The notes beneath the pieces were generated by a model. It ran no database searches. It was given only the letters and a program-made list of their open reading frames with translations, and was not told the origin of the DNA. From NCBI RefSeq assembly GCF_001424835.1, contig NZ_LMCQ01000012.1:463829-527828 (forward strand): a stretch of 64,000 nt of DNA, in the 5' to 3' direction. Made by a program: the position numbers and the translations under genes. This document shows, piece after piece, positions 46,678-55,210 of this stretch. Within the stretch, counting starts at the first letter, position 1, and every line of letters begins with the position of its first letter. The stretch comes from Variovorax sp. Root318D1 (GTDB taxonomy: Bacteria; Pseudomonadota; Gammaproteobacteria; Burkholderiales; Burkholderiaceae_C).

Positions 46678-47489
46678 CCCCTATGGCCGGCTCGCCGCCG
46701 CGCCACGCCGTCCGCCACCGCCGCGTGTTCCTGCCGGTTCTTGCCGCGCTCGCCACGCTTGCGTGGCTGGTGTTGTGGGCCTGGGCGCGCAGCCCTTACG
46801 GACGCTATCTCGAACACGGCGACTGGACCGTCTCGGGCCCGGCCGCGTTCCTGTGCCAGGTCGTTCCCGCCGGCGGCGTGGTGGTGCCCGCGGTGCTCTA
46901 TGCGGTGGCGTGGATCCTCATGACAATGGCCATGATGCTGCCGACCACGCTGCCGCTTTTCAACGCCTTCGATAGGTTGACCATGGGGCGCCCGGACCAT
47001 GCGCGCCTGCTGGTGATGCTGGGGCTCGGCTACGTGGCGGTGTGGGGTGCCTTCGGGTTGCTGGCGCACGGCCTTCACAGCGCGGTGCTGGCTTTGCTCG
47101 CCAGCGCGCCAACGCTGGCCTGGCACGGTTGGGTGATCGGCGCCGCGACCATTGCTCTGGCCGGCGCCTTCCAGTTCAGCCGCCTCAAGCACCAGTGCCT
47201 CGAAAAGTGCCGCTCGCCATTGAGCTTCGTCATCGAGCACTGGCGCGGGCGGGCGCAGGCCCGCCATGCCTTCGTTCTGGGCACGCACCACGGGCTGTTC
47301 TGCGTTGGCTGCTGCTGGGCGCTGATGCTGCTGATGTTCGCCGTCGGCACGGGCAGCCTCGGCTGGATGCTTCTTCTGGCCGTCGTCATGGCACTGGAAA
47401 AAAACGTTAGCTGGGGCCATCGCCTGAGCGCGCCGCTCGGGTTCGCGCTGATGGGCTGGGCCGTCTTCACGGTGGCGTCGCATGTCTGA
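46674..47489 (+). CDS. DUF2182 family predicted metal-binding membrane protein
   Basis: A 271-residue protein started at the ATG overlapping the DUF1326 stop; the upstream frame is a shadow. About seven to eight membrane helices are visible. The conserved WILMTMAMMLPTTLPLFNAF segment (about residues 82-101) and two Cys motifs, HQCLEKC (about 180) and FCVGCCWALM (about 206-215), are typical of DUF2182. Function is unknown. Tight coupling to a Cys-cluster protein suggests a shared metal-dependent membrane process. It overlaps the following transporter gene by 8 bp. Confidence 0.85.
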   Translation: MTPMAGSPPRHAVRHRRVFLPVLAALATLAWLVLWAWARSPYGRYLEHGDWTVSGPAAFLCQVVPAGGVVVPAVLYAVAWILMTMAMMLPTTLPLFNAFDRLTMGRPDHARLLVMLGLGYVAVWGAFGLLAHGLHSAVLALLASAPTLAWHGWVIGAATIALAGAFQFSRLKHQCLEKCRSPLSFVIEHWRGRAQARHAFVLGTHHGLFCVGCCWALMLLMFAVGTGSLGWMLLLAVVMALEKNVSWGHRLSAPLGFALMGWAVFTVASHV

Positions 47490-48369
47490 AGCCGTGTCCG
47501 AGGCGCGCGGCGCTCCGTCCCTCCTGCAGACCGTGGCCCTCACCGCGGCGGCCATGGTCGCGTTTGCGGCCAATTCGCTGTTGTGCAGGCTGGCACTGCA
47601 GCACCAGGGCATCGATCCGGCCAGCTTCGGCAGCATTCGGCTGGTTTCGGGCGCGCTCACGCTCGCCCTCGTCGTGCGGCTCAGAGCACGGCCGCCGTCG
47701 CCCGCCCGCGTCGACTGGCTCGCTGCCGCGATGCTGTTCGCCTACGTCGCATTCTTTTCGTTCGCCTACCTCAGCCTGCCGGCGGGAACGGGCGCGCTGA
47801 TCCTGTTCGGTGCGGTGCAGCTCACGATGCTCGGCGCGGGCCTGGGTTCCGGCGAGCGCTTTGGGCCGCTCGCATGGCTGGGCTTCGTGCTGGCGGCGGG
47901 CGGGCTCGTCTACCTTGTGCTGCCGGGCGTCGCCGCGCCGCCGCTCCTGGGCGCCGCGCTGATGGCGATCGCCGGGGTAGCTTGGGGCGTGTATTCGCTG
48001 CGCGGCCGCGGCGTGGCCGATCCGCTGGCAGCCACGTCACGCAACTTCATGCGGGCCGTGCCGATGGCCCTGGCGCTGAGCTTGATCTTTGTCGCCCGCG
48101 CCCATGCGGACGCGACCGGCATCGCGCTGGCCGTGGCGTCCGGCGCCGTGACCTCGGGCCTCGGCTATGTCATCTGGTATGCGGCGCTGGCCCGTCTTTC
48201 GGCCATGCAGGCGGCGACCGTGCAGCTGTCGGTGCCGCTGCTGGCGGCGATCGGCGGCGTGCTGCTGCTGTCGGAAGCCATCACGCCGCGGCTCGCGGCC
48301 GCATCGGTGGCCATCCTCGGCGGCATTGCGATCGTGCTGAGCCAGAAGTCGCGCAACGCACGCCGTTAG
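47482..48369 (+). CDS. DMT superfamily (EamA) transporter
   Basis: A 295-residue inner-membrane protein with ten hydrophobic segments in two EamA repeats, starting MSEAVSEARGAPSLLQTVAL. The conserved FGSIRLVSGALTLALV and the second-repeat GLGYVIWYAALARLSAMQAA are typical. It is the last gene of a three-gene overlapping unit with DUF1326 and DUF2182. Substrate is unknown. It ends 16 bp from the convergent Ldh-family gene. Confidence 0.88.
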   Translation: MSEAVSEARGAPSLLQTVALTAAAMVAFAANSLLCRLALQHQGIDPASFGSIRLVSGALTLALVVRLRARPPSPARVDWLAAAMLFAYVAFFSFAYLSLPAGTGALILFGAVQLTMLGAGLGSGERFGPLAWLGFVLAAGGLVYLVLPGVAAPPLLGAALMAIAGVAWGVYSLRGRGVADPLAATSRNFMRAVPMALALSLIFVARAHADATGIALAVASGAVTSGLGYVIWYAALARLSAMQAATVQLSVPLLAAIGGVLLLSEAITPRLAAASVAILGGIAIVLSQKSRNARR

Positions 48370-48385
48370 GCGCGCAGGCTGGCTT

Positions 48386-49444
48386 CTACGCGATCGCCAC
48401 GCCCACCTTCGAACCGGCCGCGACGATTTCTCCCCACGTCGCATCGTCCAGCCAGATGCCGTCGCGCTCGCGTGCCACGCGTGCGGCGCGCTCCGGCTCG
48501 CCCGCAATCTGCACCTGGTCGAAGCCCTCGCCTGGCGGGCTCTGGCGCAGCCACTCGACGAAGGCGGTCGCCTCCTGCTCGAAGCTCGCCTGGGTTCCCA
48601 GCTTGGCGGGGTCGATCAGGATCGTCAGCATGCCGTTGAGCACCGTGCGAGCGGTGTCGGCCGGGCGGTGCCAGGTTCCGCCGCCGCTGAGCGCACCGCC
48701 AAGCAGTTCGCACGCCATCGCCATGCCGTAGCCCTTGTGCTCGCCGAAGGTCATCAGCGCGCCGAAGAGGCCGTTGGCTTGCGGCACCACCACCACGCCG
48801 GGGTCGTTGGTGGGCGCGCCGTGTTCGTCGATCAGGTAGCCATCGGGCACCCGTTCGCCCTTGTTGTGGGCGACGCGCATCTTGCCCTGGGCCACGCGGC
48901 TGGTCGCAAAGTCGAGCAGGAAGGGCTCGGCCCCCGCCAGCGGAATGCCGATGCAGCACGGGTTGGTGCCAAAGCGCCCGTCGCCGCCGCCCCACGGTGC
49001 CACCACGGGCCGCGACAGCACGTTGACAAAGTGCATCGAGACCAGGCCTTGCGCCGTCGCCATTTCGGCAAAGTGCCCGATGCGGCCCAGATGATGCGCA
49101 TTGGCGAGCGTGAAGATGCAGCTGCCGTGCTGCTTCGCGCGTGCGATGCCGAGCTCCGTCGCCTGCACGCCGACGATCTGGCCATAGCCATGCTGGCCGT
49201 CGATCGCGAGCATCGTGCCGATGTCGGCATTGACCTTGACCGAAGCATTGGGCTTGAGCCCGCCCTCGGCCACCGCATCGACATAGCGCGGCAGCATGCC
49301 CACGCCGTGCGAGTCATGGCCGCTCAGGTTGGCAAGCACGAGGTTGCCGGCCACCTGCGCGGCTTCGGCCGGCGTGCTGCCGGCGGCTTCGAGGATGCGG
49401 GCGCATTGCGTCCGGAGAACGGAGGCGGAAAGAGTCTGGGGCAT
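48386..49444 (-). CDS. Ldh family (malate/L-lactate dehydrogenase-type) oxidoreductase
   Basis: A 352-residue NAD(P)-dependent dehydrogenase of the type-2 malate/lactate dehydrogenase group, which is unrelated to the Rossmann MDH. Motifs are ANLSGHDSHGVGMLPRYVDA, the catalytic His in ANAHHLGRIGHFAEMA, and TNPCCIGIPLAGAEPF. Relatives reduce or oxidise 2-oxo or 2-hydroxy acids, including ureidoglycolate, 2,3-diketogulonate and sulfolactate. It is 7 bp downstream of the UxaA-family dehydratase gene, so a sugar-acid or 2-oxo-acid step is likely. The exact substrate is unknown. Confidence 0.88.
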   Translation of the reverse strand: MPQTLSASVLRTQCARILEAAGSTPAEAAQVAGNLVLANLSGHDSHGVGMLPRYVDAVAEGGLKPNASVKVNADIGTMLAIDGQHGYGQIVGVQATELGIARAKQHGSCIFTLANAHHLGRIGHFAEMATAQGLVSMHFVNVLSRPVVAPWGGGDGRFGTNPCCIGIPLAGAEPFLLDFATSRVAQGKMRVAHNKGERVPDGYLIDEHGAPTNDPGVVVVPQANGLFGALMTFGEHKGYGMAMACELLGGALSGGGTWHRPADTARTVLNGMLTILIDPAKLGTQASFEQEATAFVEWLRQSPPGEGFDQVQIAGEPERAARVARERDGIWLDDATWGEIVAAGSKVGVAIA

Positions 49445-49451
49445 ATGTTCC

Positions 49452-50978
49452 TTACATCACCGCGCCGACTTGCCACGGCACGAATTCGTTCTGGCCGTAG
49501 CCATGTTTTTCGCTCTTGGACGGTTCGCCTGACGCGGTGGCCAGCACCAGTTCGAAGATGCGCTGCCCCATCTCCTGGATCGACGACGTGCCATCCACGA
49601 TCTCGCCGCAGTTGATGTCCATGTCCTCTTCCTGCCGCTGCCACAGCGCCGAGTTGGTCGCGAGCTTGAGCGAAGGCGAGGGCGCGCAGCCGTAGGCCGA
49701 GCCGCGCCCGGTCGTGAAGCAGATGACGTTTGCGCCGCCGGCCACCTGCCCGGTAGCGCTCACGGGGTCATAGCCCGGCGTGTCCATGTAGACGAAGCCG
49801 TGCGCCGTGACAGGTTCGGCGTATTCGTACACCGCCTCGAGGTTGCTGGTGCCGCCCTTGGCCACCGCGCCAAGCGACTTTTCGAGGATGGTCGTGAGGC
49901 CGCCTGCTTTATTGCCCGGCGAGGGATTGTTGTTCATCTCGCCTTCATTGATCTCGGTGTAGTGCTCCCACCACTTGATGCGGTCGACCAGCTTCTGGCC
50001 GACTTCGTGCTTCACGGCACGGCGCGTCAGCAGATGCTCGGCGCCATAGACCTCGGGCGTCTCGCTGAGGATGGCCGTGCCGCCGTGCGCCACCAGCAGA
50101 TCGACCGCCGCGCCCAGCGCTGGATTGGCACTGATGCCGGAGTAGCCGTCCGAGCCGCCGCATTGCAGCCCGATGGTGATGTGCGCCGCGCTGCAGGGCT
50201 CACGCTTCACCGCATTGGCGCGCGGCAGCATCTCGTTGATCAGCGCAATGCCTTTCTCCACCGTCTTGCGCGTGCCGCCGGTGTCCTGGATGTTGAAGGT
50301 GCGAAAGTTCTCGCCCTCGGCCAGGTGGCCGGTCGCAAGCCAGGCATTGATCTGGTTCGCCTCGCAGCCCAGGCCCACCACCAGCACGCCCGCGAAGTTC
50401 GGGTGCGTGGCATAGCCCGTGAGCGTGCGCTCCAGGATCTGCATGCCCATGCCCTGGGTGTCCATGCCGCAGCCGGTGCCATGCGTGAGCGCCACGATGC
50501 CGTCGACGTTCGGGTAGTCGGCCAGCGCCGATGGATTGGTCTTGCGCGAGAAGTGGTCGGCAATGGCGCGCGCCGCTGTGGCCGAGCAGTTCACGCTCGT
50601 GAGCACGCCGATGTAGTTGCGCGTGGCCACGCGGCCGTCGGCGCGCTTGATGCCCATGAAGGTCGCTTCGCGCTTTGGGGGCGCGGGCTTCACGTCGGCG
50701 CCGAACGCATAGTCGCGCTCGAAATCCCCCTTGTCGGGACCCATGTCGAGGTTGTGCGTATGCACGTGCTCGCCAGCCGCAATCGGCTTGCTCGCAAAGC
50801 CGATGATCTGGTTGTAGCGGCGCACCGGCTCGCCGGCGGCAATGGCGCGCGTCGCCACCTTGTGGCCGGCGGGAATCAGGCCGCGCACGGCGAAGTCTTC
50901 GACCTTGGCGCCGCCGACCAACTGGCTGCGCGCGATCACGACATCGTCGGCCGGATGCAGGCGAATGAAGGGATTCAT
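49452..50978 (-). CDS. UxaA family altronate-type dehydratase
   Basis: A 508-residue full-length UxaA-family protein. The first 90 residues are the SAF-type domain (MNPFIRLHPADDVVIARSQL and PAGHKVATRAIAAGEPVRRY). The rest is the catalytic core with VLTSVNCSATAARAIADHF, HGTGCGMDTQGMGMQILERT, and QCGGSDGYSGISANPALG. The family dehydrates aldonic acids such as D-altronate and galactarate to 2-keto-3-deoxy acids, often using an iron centre. The neighbours suggest a deoxy-sugar acid pathway. It is 56 bp downstream of the FadR-type regulator gene. Confidence 0.88.
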   Translation of the reverse strand: MNPFIRLHPADDVVIARSQLVGGAKVEDFAVRGLIPAGHKVATRAIAAGEPVRRYNQIIGFASKPIAAGEHVHTHNLDMGPDKGDFERDYAFGADVKPAPPKREATFMGIKRADGRVATRNYIGVLTSVNCSATAARAIADHFSRKTNPSALADYPNVDGIVALTHGTGCGMDTQGMGMQILERTLTGYATHPNFAGVLVVGLGCEANQINAWLATGHLAEGENFRTFNIQDTGGTRKTVEKGIALINEMLPRANAVKREPCSAAHITIGLQCGGSDGYSGISANPALGAAVDLLVAHGGTAILSETPEVYGAEHLLTRRAVKHEVGQKLVDRIKWWEHYTEINEGEMNNNPSPGNKAGGLTTILEKSLGAVAKGGTSNLEAVYEYAEPVTAHGFVYMDTPGYDPVSATGQVAGGANVICFTTGRGSAYGCAPSPSLKLATNSALWQRQEEDMDINCGEIVDGTSSIQEMGQRIFELVLATASGEPSKSEKHGYGQNEFVPWQVGAVM

Positions 50979-51034
50979 CGTGGAACTCGTGGTGTGGGGT
51001 TAGAAAATATCTTGATGAAGGAAATGCTGGCGGT

Positions 51035-51742
51035 TCAGGCGGCTTTTGCGCGGCGCCAGCTCGCGCTGAATCGTTGGTGCGAGTTGTCCATGTGGGCGTG
51101 CATCGCGGCGCGCGCGGCCTCGGCGTCGTGCGCGGCCACCGCGTCGCGAATGGCCTCGTGCTCGGCAATGGCCGAGCGCCAGGACGCCACTGTTTCGAAG
51201 TAGCCGCCCAGCCGCGTGAAGATGGGTCCGTTGCGGGAATCCCAGAAGCTCTGCACGGTTTCCACTAGCACGGTGTTACCGCTGGCGTTGACGATGGCCA
51301 CGTGGAATGCGCGGTCGCCTTCGAGCGGCATTATTTCGCGGTCGGCGAGCCCGCGCATCGTTTCGATGGCGCGGCTCATGGCGTCGACATCCTTGCGCTT
51401 GCCGACGGTGGCCGCGATGGCGGCGGTCTCGCCCTCGATCACGCGGCGTGCACGAATCAGCTCCAAGGGACCCCATTCGCTTGGCGCCACCGGCTTGCTC
51501 ACGCGATGTGACCGGTCGAGCACGTACACGCCCGAGCCCGTTCGAACCTCGACCCAGCCTTCGACCTCGAGCGCAATCAGCGCCTCGCGCACCGAGGGCC
51601 TACTCACGCCGAGCTGCTTGGCCAGGTCGCGTTCGGCCGGCAGCCGTGCGCCGACCGCGAATTCGCCCTTGCCGATCAGCTCTCGGAGTTGGTCGGCAAT
51701 CTGGCGGTACAGGCGCTGGGGTTCTACGGTCTGGAGCGGCAC
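51035..51742 (-). CDS. FadR/GntR family transcriptional regulator
   Basis: A 235-residue regulator. I start it at GTG 51742, giving VPLQTVEPQRLYRQIADQLR; the very long open frame upstream is a shadow of the divergent SDR gene. The winged helix is GARLPAERDLAKQLGVSRPS with VREALIALEVEGWVEV. The helical FCD sensor domain has EGDRAFHVAIVNASGN and AEHEAIRDAVAAHDAEAAR. FCD domains sense carboxylates or sugar acids, often with a metal. It heads the UxaA/Ldh operon and is divergent from the SDR/FAH operon, with an operator candidate at 51760-51777. Confidence 0.9.
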   Translation of the reverse strand: MPLQTVEPQRLYRQIADQLRELIGKGEFAVGARLPAERDLAKQLGVSRPSVREALIALEVEGWVEVRTGSGVYVLDRSHRVSKPVAPSEWGPLELIRARRVIEGETAAIAATVGKRKDVDAMSRAIETMRGLADREIMPLEGDRAFHVAIVNASGNTVLVETVQSFWDSRNGPIFTRLGGYFETVASWRSAIAEHEAIRDAVAAHDAEAARAAMHAHMDNSHQRFSASWRRAKAA

Positions 51743-51759
51743 GGGGTGGTTGTTAAGGG

Positions 51760-51777
51760 TTGTCCTGAATTGGACAA
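51760..51777. promoter_or_regulatory. Candidate FadR-type operator in the sugar-acid divergon
   Basis: TTGTCC (51760-51765), TGAATT, GGACAA (51772-51777): an inverted repeat with 6-bp arms and a 6-bp centre, placed 18 bp upstream of the regulator GTG and 92 bp upstream of the first SDR gene. It could control both directions. Binding is inferred. Confidence 0.5.
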
Positions 51778-51868
51778 GTGGTAAGGCCAATTCAGAATAC
51801 GATCTCGCTGCGCCGTTGCCATCGGGCCAAACCCTGAACGGCCGCTTCCAACTTCCAAGGAGACATGC

Positions 51869-52603
51869 ATGAGACTCAAGGGCAAGACCGTGCTCGTGAC
51901 GGCGGCCGGACAAGGCATCGGCCACGCGAGCGTTCTCTCCATGGCGGCCGAAGGCGCCCAGGTGTGGGCCACCGACGTCAACGAGACGCTGCTCGAGCGC
52001 TACGCTGGCGTGGCCAACGTGCGCACCGCCAGGCTCGACGTGCTCGACAAGGATGCGATCGCCGCCTTCTTCAAGAGTCTTCCAGCGCTCGACGTGCTGT
52101 TCAACTGCGCCGGCGTGGTGCACAACGGCACCGCGCTCGACGCCACCGACAAGGATCTGGAGTTCGCGTTCAACCTCAACGTGCGCGCGCAGTTCTGGAC
52201 CATCCAGGCCGCTCTGCCCGGCATGCTGGCGGCGGGGCGCGGCAGCATCATCAACATGGCGAGCGTCTGCTCGAGCATGAAGGGCCTGCCCAACCGTTTC
52301 GTCTACGGCACCACCAAGGCAGCGGTGCTCGGCCTTACCAAGAGCGTGGCAGCCGACTTCGTGACCCGCGGCATCCGCTGCAATGCCGTGTGTCCAGGCA
52401 CGGTCGATACGCCTTCGCTCGGCGACCGCATCAACGCCAATGAGGATCCCGAGGCTGCACGCAAGGCGTTCATCGCGCGCCAGCCGATGGGGCGCCTCGC
52501 GAAGGCCGAAGAAATCGCGCCCGTGGTGGTGTTCCTCGCGAGCGATGAATCGGTGTTCGCGACCGGCCAGGCCTTCACGGTCGACGGCGGCCTCACCATA
52601 TGA
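51869..52603 (+). CDS. SDR dehydrogenase, 2-keto-3-deoxy-L-fuconate dehydrogenase-like
   Basis: A 244-residue classical SDR. MRLKGKTVLVTAAGQGIGHA holds the cofactor motif, VLFNCAGVVHNGT the NxAG motif, NMASVCSSMKGLPNRFVYGT the Ser and Tyr, and TTKAAVLGLTKS the Lys. Overall features resemble BDH2/DHRS6-like SDRs and the bacterial 2-keto-3-deoxy-L-fuconate dehydrogenase. In that pathway the enzyme oxidises C4 before cleavage by an FAH-family hydrolase, and such a hydrolase gene lies two genes downstream. The exact substrate is inferred. It overlaps the next SDR gene by ATGA. Confidence 0.85.
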   Translation: MRLKGKTVLVTAAGQGIGHASVLSMAAEGAQVWATDVNETLLERYAGVANVRTARLDVLDKDAIAAFFKSLPALDVLFNCAGVVHNGTALDATDKDLEFAFNLNVRAQFWTIQAALPGMLAAGRGSIINMASVCSSMKGLPNRFVYGTTKAAVLGLTKSVAADFVTRGIRCNAVCPGTVDTPSLGDRINANEDPEAARKAFIARQPMGRLAKAEEIAPVVVFLASDESVFATGQAFTVDGGLTI

Positions 52604-53346
52604 ACCAGCTCGACTTCGCCGGCCGCCACGCGGTGGTGACCGGCGGCGCGGCGGGGCTGGGTTTCGGCATTGCACAGCGGCTGATTGCATCGGGCGGCAG
52701 CGTCACCCTCTGGGATCGTGACGAGGCCGCGGCCCTACAGACTTGCACTGCGCTGGGCCCCAAGGCCTTCGCGGTCAAGGTCGACGTGGCGCAGCAGCCT
52801 TCGGTGGCCGCGGCCGTGGCGGCCACGCTGGCCCATGCGCCGCGCATCGACGCGCTGGTCAACAGCGCCGGCATCACCGGTCCCAACACCAAGCTGTGGG
52901 ACTACCCCGTCGACGACTGGCGGCAGGTGATGGACGTCAACGTCAACGGCGTCTTTCTCTGTTGCCGCGAGGTGGTGGCCCAGATGCAAAGGCAGGGCTA
53001 TGGCCGAATCGTGAACATTGCTTCCGTGGCCGGAAAAGAGGGCAACCCGAACGCCAGCGCCTACAGTGCGAGCAAGGCCGCCGTCATTGCGCTCACCAAG
53101 TCGCTGGGCAAGGAGCTGGCCGACACCGGTATCCGCGTCAACTGCGTGACGCCCGCGGCGGTGAAGACCGCCATCTTCGACCAGATGACACCCGAGCACA
53201 TCGCGTTCATGCTCTCGAAAATTCCCATGGGCCGCTTCGGCACGGTGGAGGAGGTGGCCGCTATGGTCGGCTGGCTCTGCACCGAAGATTGCTCGTTCTC
53301 CACCGGCGCCGTGTTCGACCTCTCCGGCGGCCGCTCCACTTACTAG
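52600..53346 (+). CDS. SDR family oxidoreductase (sugar dehydrogenase-like)
   Basis: A 248-residue classical SDR. MNQLDFAGRHAVVTGGAAGLGF opens with the cofactor motif, VNSAGITGPN is the NxAG block, and NIASVAGKEGNPNASAYSAS with KAAVIALTKSLG supplies Ser, Tyr and Lys. It resembles 3-oxoacyl-ACP reductase and L-rhamnose/L-fucose 1-dehydrogenase type SDRs. The first gene overlaps it by 4 bp, so they are translationally coupled. In the operon it could oxidise the sugar at C1 or a later keto-acid. Confidence 0.85.
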   Translation: MNQLDFAGRHAVVTGGAAGLGFGIAQRLIASGGSVTLWDRDEAAALQTCTALGPKAFAVKVDVAQQPSVAAAVAATLAHAPRIDALVNSAGITGPNTKLWDYPVDDWRQVMDVNVNGVFLCCREVVAQMQRQGYGRIVNIASVAGKEGNPNASAYSASKAAVIALTKSLGKELADTGIRVNCVTPAAVKTAIFDQMTPEHIAFMLSKIPMGRFGTVEEVAAMVGWLCTEDCSFSTGAVFDLSGGRSTY

Positions 53347-53377
53347 CCAGTCAATCAGTCTCACAAGAAAGGACAAC

Positions 53378-54226
53378 ATGAAACTCGTTCGCTATGGCAA
53401 CCCCGGCAAGGAAAAGCCCGGCCTCATCGACGGCGAAGGCCGTCTGCGCGACCTGAGCGCGGTGGTCAAGGACATCGGGCCCGAGCAGCTCGGCGACGCC
53501 GCCCTTGCCAAGCTGCAGAAGCAAAAGGTCGACAAGCTGCCGCTGGTCAGGGGCAAGCCGCGTTTCGGCAGCCCCGTGGCCAATGTCGGCAAGTTCATTG
53601 CCATCGGCCTGAACTACGCCGATCATGCGGCCGAATCGGGCCTGCCGATCCCCGCGGAGCCCGTGGTTTTCATGAAGGCGACCAGCTGCATCCAGGGCCC
53701 GAACGATCCGGTCATGCTGCCCAAGAACTCGGTCAAGAGCGACTGGGAAGTCGAGCTCGGCGTGGTCATTGGCACGCGCGCGCGCTATGTCTCGCAGAAA
53801 GATGCGCTCAATTTCGTGGCCGGCTACTGCACCATCAACGACGTGAGTGAGCGCGAATACCAGATCGAGCGCGGCGGCACCTGGGACAAGGGCAAGGGTT
53901 GCGACACCTTCGGCCCCCTCGGCCCGTGGCTCGTCACGCGCGACGAAGTGCCCAACCCGCAGAAGCTGTCGATGTGGCTCGACCTCAACGGCAAGCGCAT
54001 GCAGACCGGCAACACCAAGACCATGATCTTCAGCATCGCCAAGATCGTGAGCTATCTGAGCCAGTTCATGACGCTTTTGCCCGGCGACGTCATCACCACC
54101 GGCACGCCGCCCGGCGTCGGCCTTGGCATGAAGCCGCCGCTCTATCTGAAGAAGGGCGACGTGATGACGCTGGGCATCGAAGGCCTGGGCGAGCAGCGCC
54201 AGGAAGTGGTGCCTTTCAAGCTCTGA
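53378..54226 (+). CDS. Fumarylacetoacetate hydrolase family protein (diketo-deoxy-sugar acid hydrolase-like)
   Basis: A 282-residue FAH-family enzyme starting MKLVRYGNPGKEKPGLIDGE. The metal and substrate block is IGLNYADHAAESGLPIPAEP, then FMKATSCIQGPNDP, the acidic SDWEVELGVVIGTRARYVS and YCTINDVSEREYQIERGGTW. FAH proteins cleave C-C bonds in 2,4-diketo acids or act as isomerases and ureidoglycolate-lyase-like enzymes. After a 4-dehydrogenase, a 2,4-diketo-3-deoxy-sugar acid would be cleaved to pyruvate and an organic acid. The pathway is inferred from the neighbours. Followed by a strong terminator. Confidence 0.88.
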   Translation: MKLVRYGNPGKEKPGLIDGEGRLRDLSAVVKDIGPEQLGDAALAKLQKQKVDKLPLVRGKPRFGSPVANVGKFIAIGLNYADHAAESGLPIPAEPVVFMKATSCIQGPNDPVMLPKNSVKSDWEVELGVVIGTRARYVSQKDALNFVAGYCTINDVSEREYQIERGGTWDKGKGCDTFGPLGPWLVTRDEVPNPQKLSMWLDLNGKRMQTGNTKTMIFSIAKIVSYLSQFMTLLPGDVITTGTPPGVGLGMKPPLYLKKGDVMTLGIEGLGEQRQEVVPFKL

Positions 54227-54247
54227 GCCTCGCGGCAGCGAGCCACG

Positions 54248-54284
54248 AAAGGCGCGGCGGGCGAAAGCCCGGCGCGCCTTTTTT
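54248..54284. terminator. Intrinsic terminator between convergent genes
   Basis: AAGGCGCG-GCGGGC pairs with GCCCGGCGCGCCTT around a GAAA loop, followed by TTTTTT to 54284. It ends the SDR/FAH operon and, through its A-rich left flank, could also serve the convergent LysR gene. Confidence 0.88.
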
Positions 54285-54304
54285 GTTGACGCGCGGCAGC
54301 GCGC

Positions 54305-55189
54305 TCAGCGCAGCACCCGGATCAGCTCGTCGTACACCAGCCGCACGCGTGCCGGCACCGGCGCGCGCTGCGGACGATAGACGTGAATCGGAAATGGCTC
54401 CGGCGCATCCGCCTCCAGCACGGCCACGAGCGCGCCCGACTGCAGCCATGGTTCGGCCAGCGGTCCGATGAGCTGGCCGAAGCCGACGCCGCCCAACACA
54501 GCGGCGCATTCGGCATCGATGTTGTCCGTGACGAACGCGGGCGACGAGACCGTCAGCACCCGCCGCTTGCTGAATGGCCACGGCCAGGGGCGGCCGGAGC
54601 TGCGGTTGATCAACGCCGTCAGCGGCAGGGCGGACAGGGCATCGAGATCACGCGGCGTGCCCAGTCGCGCAATGAGCGCTGGCGCGGCCACCACACGCAG
54701 GGGCATTTTCCCGACGGCCCGCGCGACGAAGCGGGCGTCGCGCATCGGCCCCACGCGCACGCCGATGTCGATCTGCTCGTCCACCACGTCGGCATGCTGT
54801 TCCGACAGGCGCAGGTCTAGCACCAGCCCCGGATGCGCTGCCACGAGCGGCGCCAGCGCCTGCGGGATGAGCCGCGCATACACATGCGGCGCCGTGACCC
54901 GCACCGTGCCTGCGTGCTGCGACAGCGTGCGCCGGTCGATCTGGTGAAACAGGTCATCGACGCCGCCCACCGCCACGCGGGCGCGCTCCGCGAGCTGCCG
55001 CCCGAAGTCAGTGAGCTGCACGCCGCGCGTGCTGCGGTGGAACAAGGGCTCCCCCAGTTCTTCTTCGAGCTCGCGCACCGCGCGTGTCACCACCTGCGGC
55101 GAGACGGACAGGCGCGCGGCTGCTTCGCGGAAGTTGGCGGCAGCGGCGGCGGTGCAGAACACGCGCAGGGCTTCGAGACGATTGGCCAT
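54305..55189 (-). CDS. LysR family transcriptional regulator
   Basis: A 294-residue LysR regulator. The winged helix is at residues 1-60 (MANRLEALRVFCTAAAAANF, AAARLSVSPQVVTRAVRELE). The effector domain follows, with the VRVTAPHVYARLIPQALAPL start typical of the AaeR/DmlR subgroup. It is divergent from the SDR gene at 55320 with 130 bp between the starts, the classical LysR target layout. An inverted repeat at 55211-55231 is a candidate site. Effector unknown. Confidence 0.93.
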   Translation of the reverse strand: MANRLEALRVFCTAAAAANFREAAARLSVSPQVVTRAVRELEEELGEPLFHRSTRGVQLTDFGRQLAERARVAVGGVDDLFHQIDRRTLSQHAGTVRVTAPHVYARLIPQALAPLVAAHPGLVLDLRLSEQHADVVDEQIDIGVRVGPMRDARFVARAVGKMPLRVVAAPALIARLGTPRDLDALSALPLTALINRSSGRPWPWPFSKRRVLTVSSPAFVTDNIDAECAAVLGGVGFGQLIGPLAEPWLQSGALVAVLEADAPEPFPIHVYRPQRAPVPARVRLVYDELIRVLR

Positions 55190-55210
55190 GGGCTGCTTTC
55201 AAGAGGAGGC

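Noticed and set aside
51743..52690. Long minus-strand frame upstream of the FadR-type regulator
   Set aside because: It is antisense to the SDR gene; its sequence is Ala/Arg/His-rich shadow with no family match.
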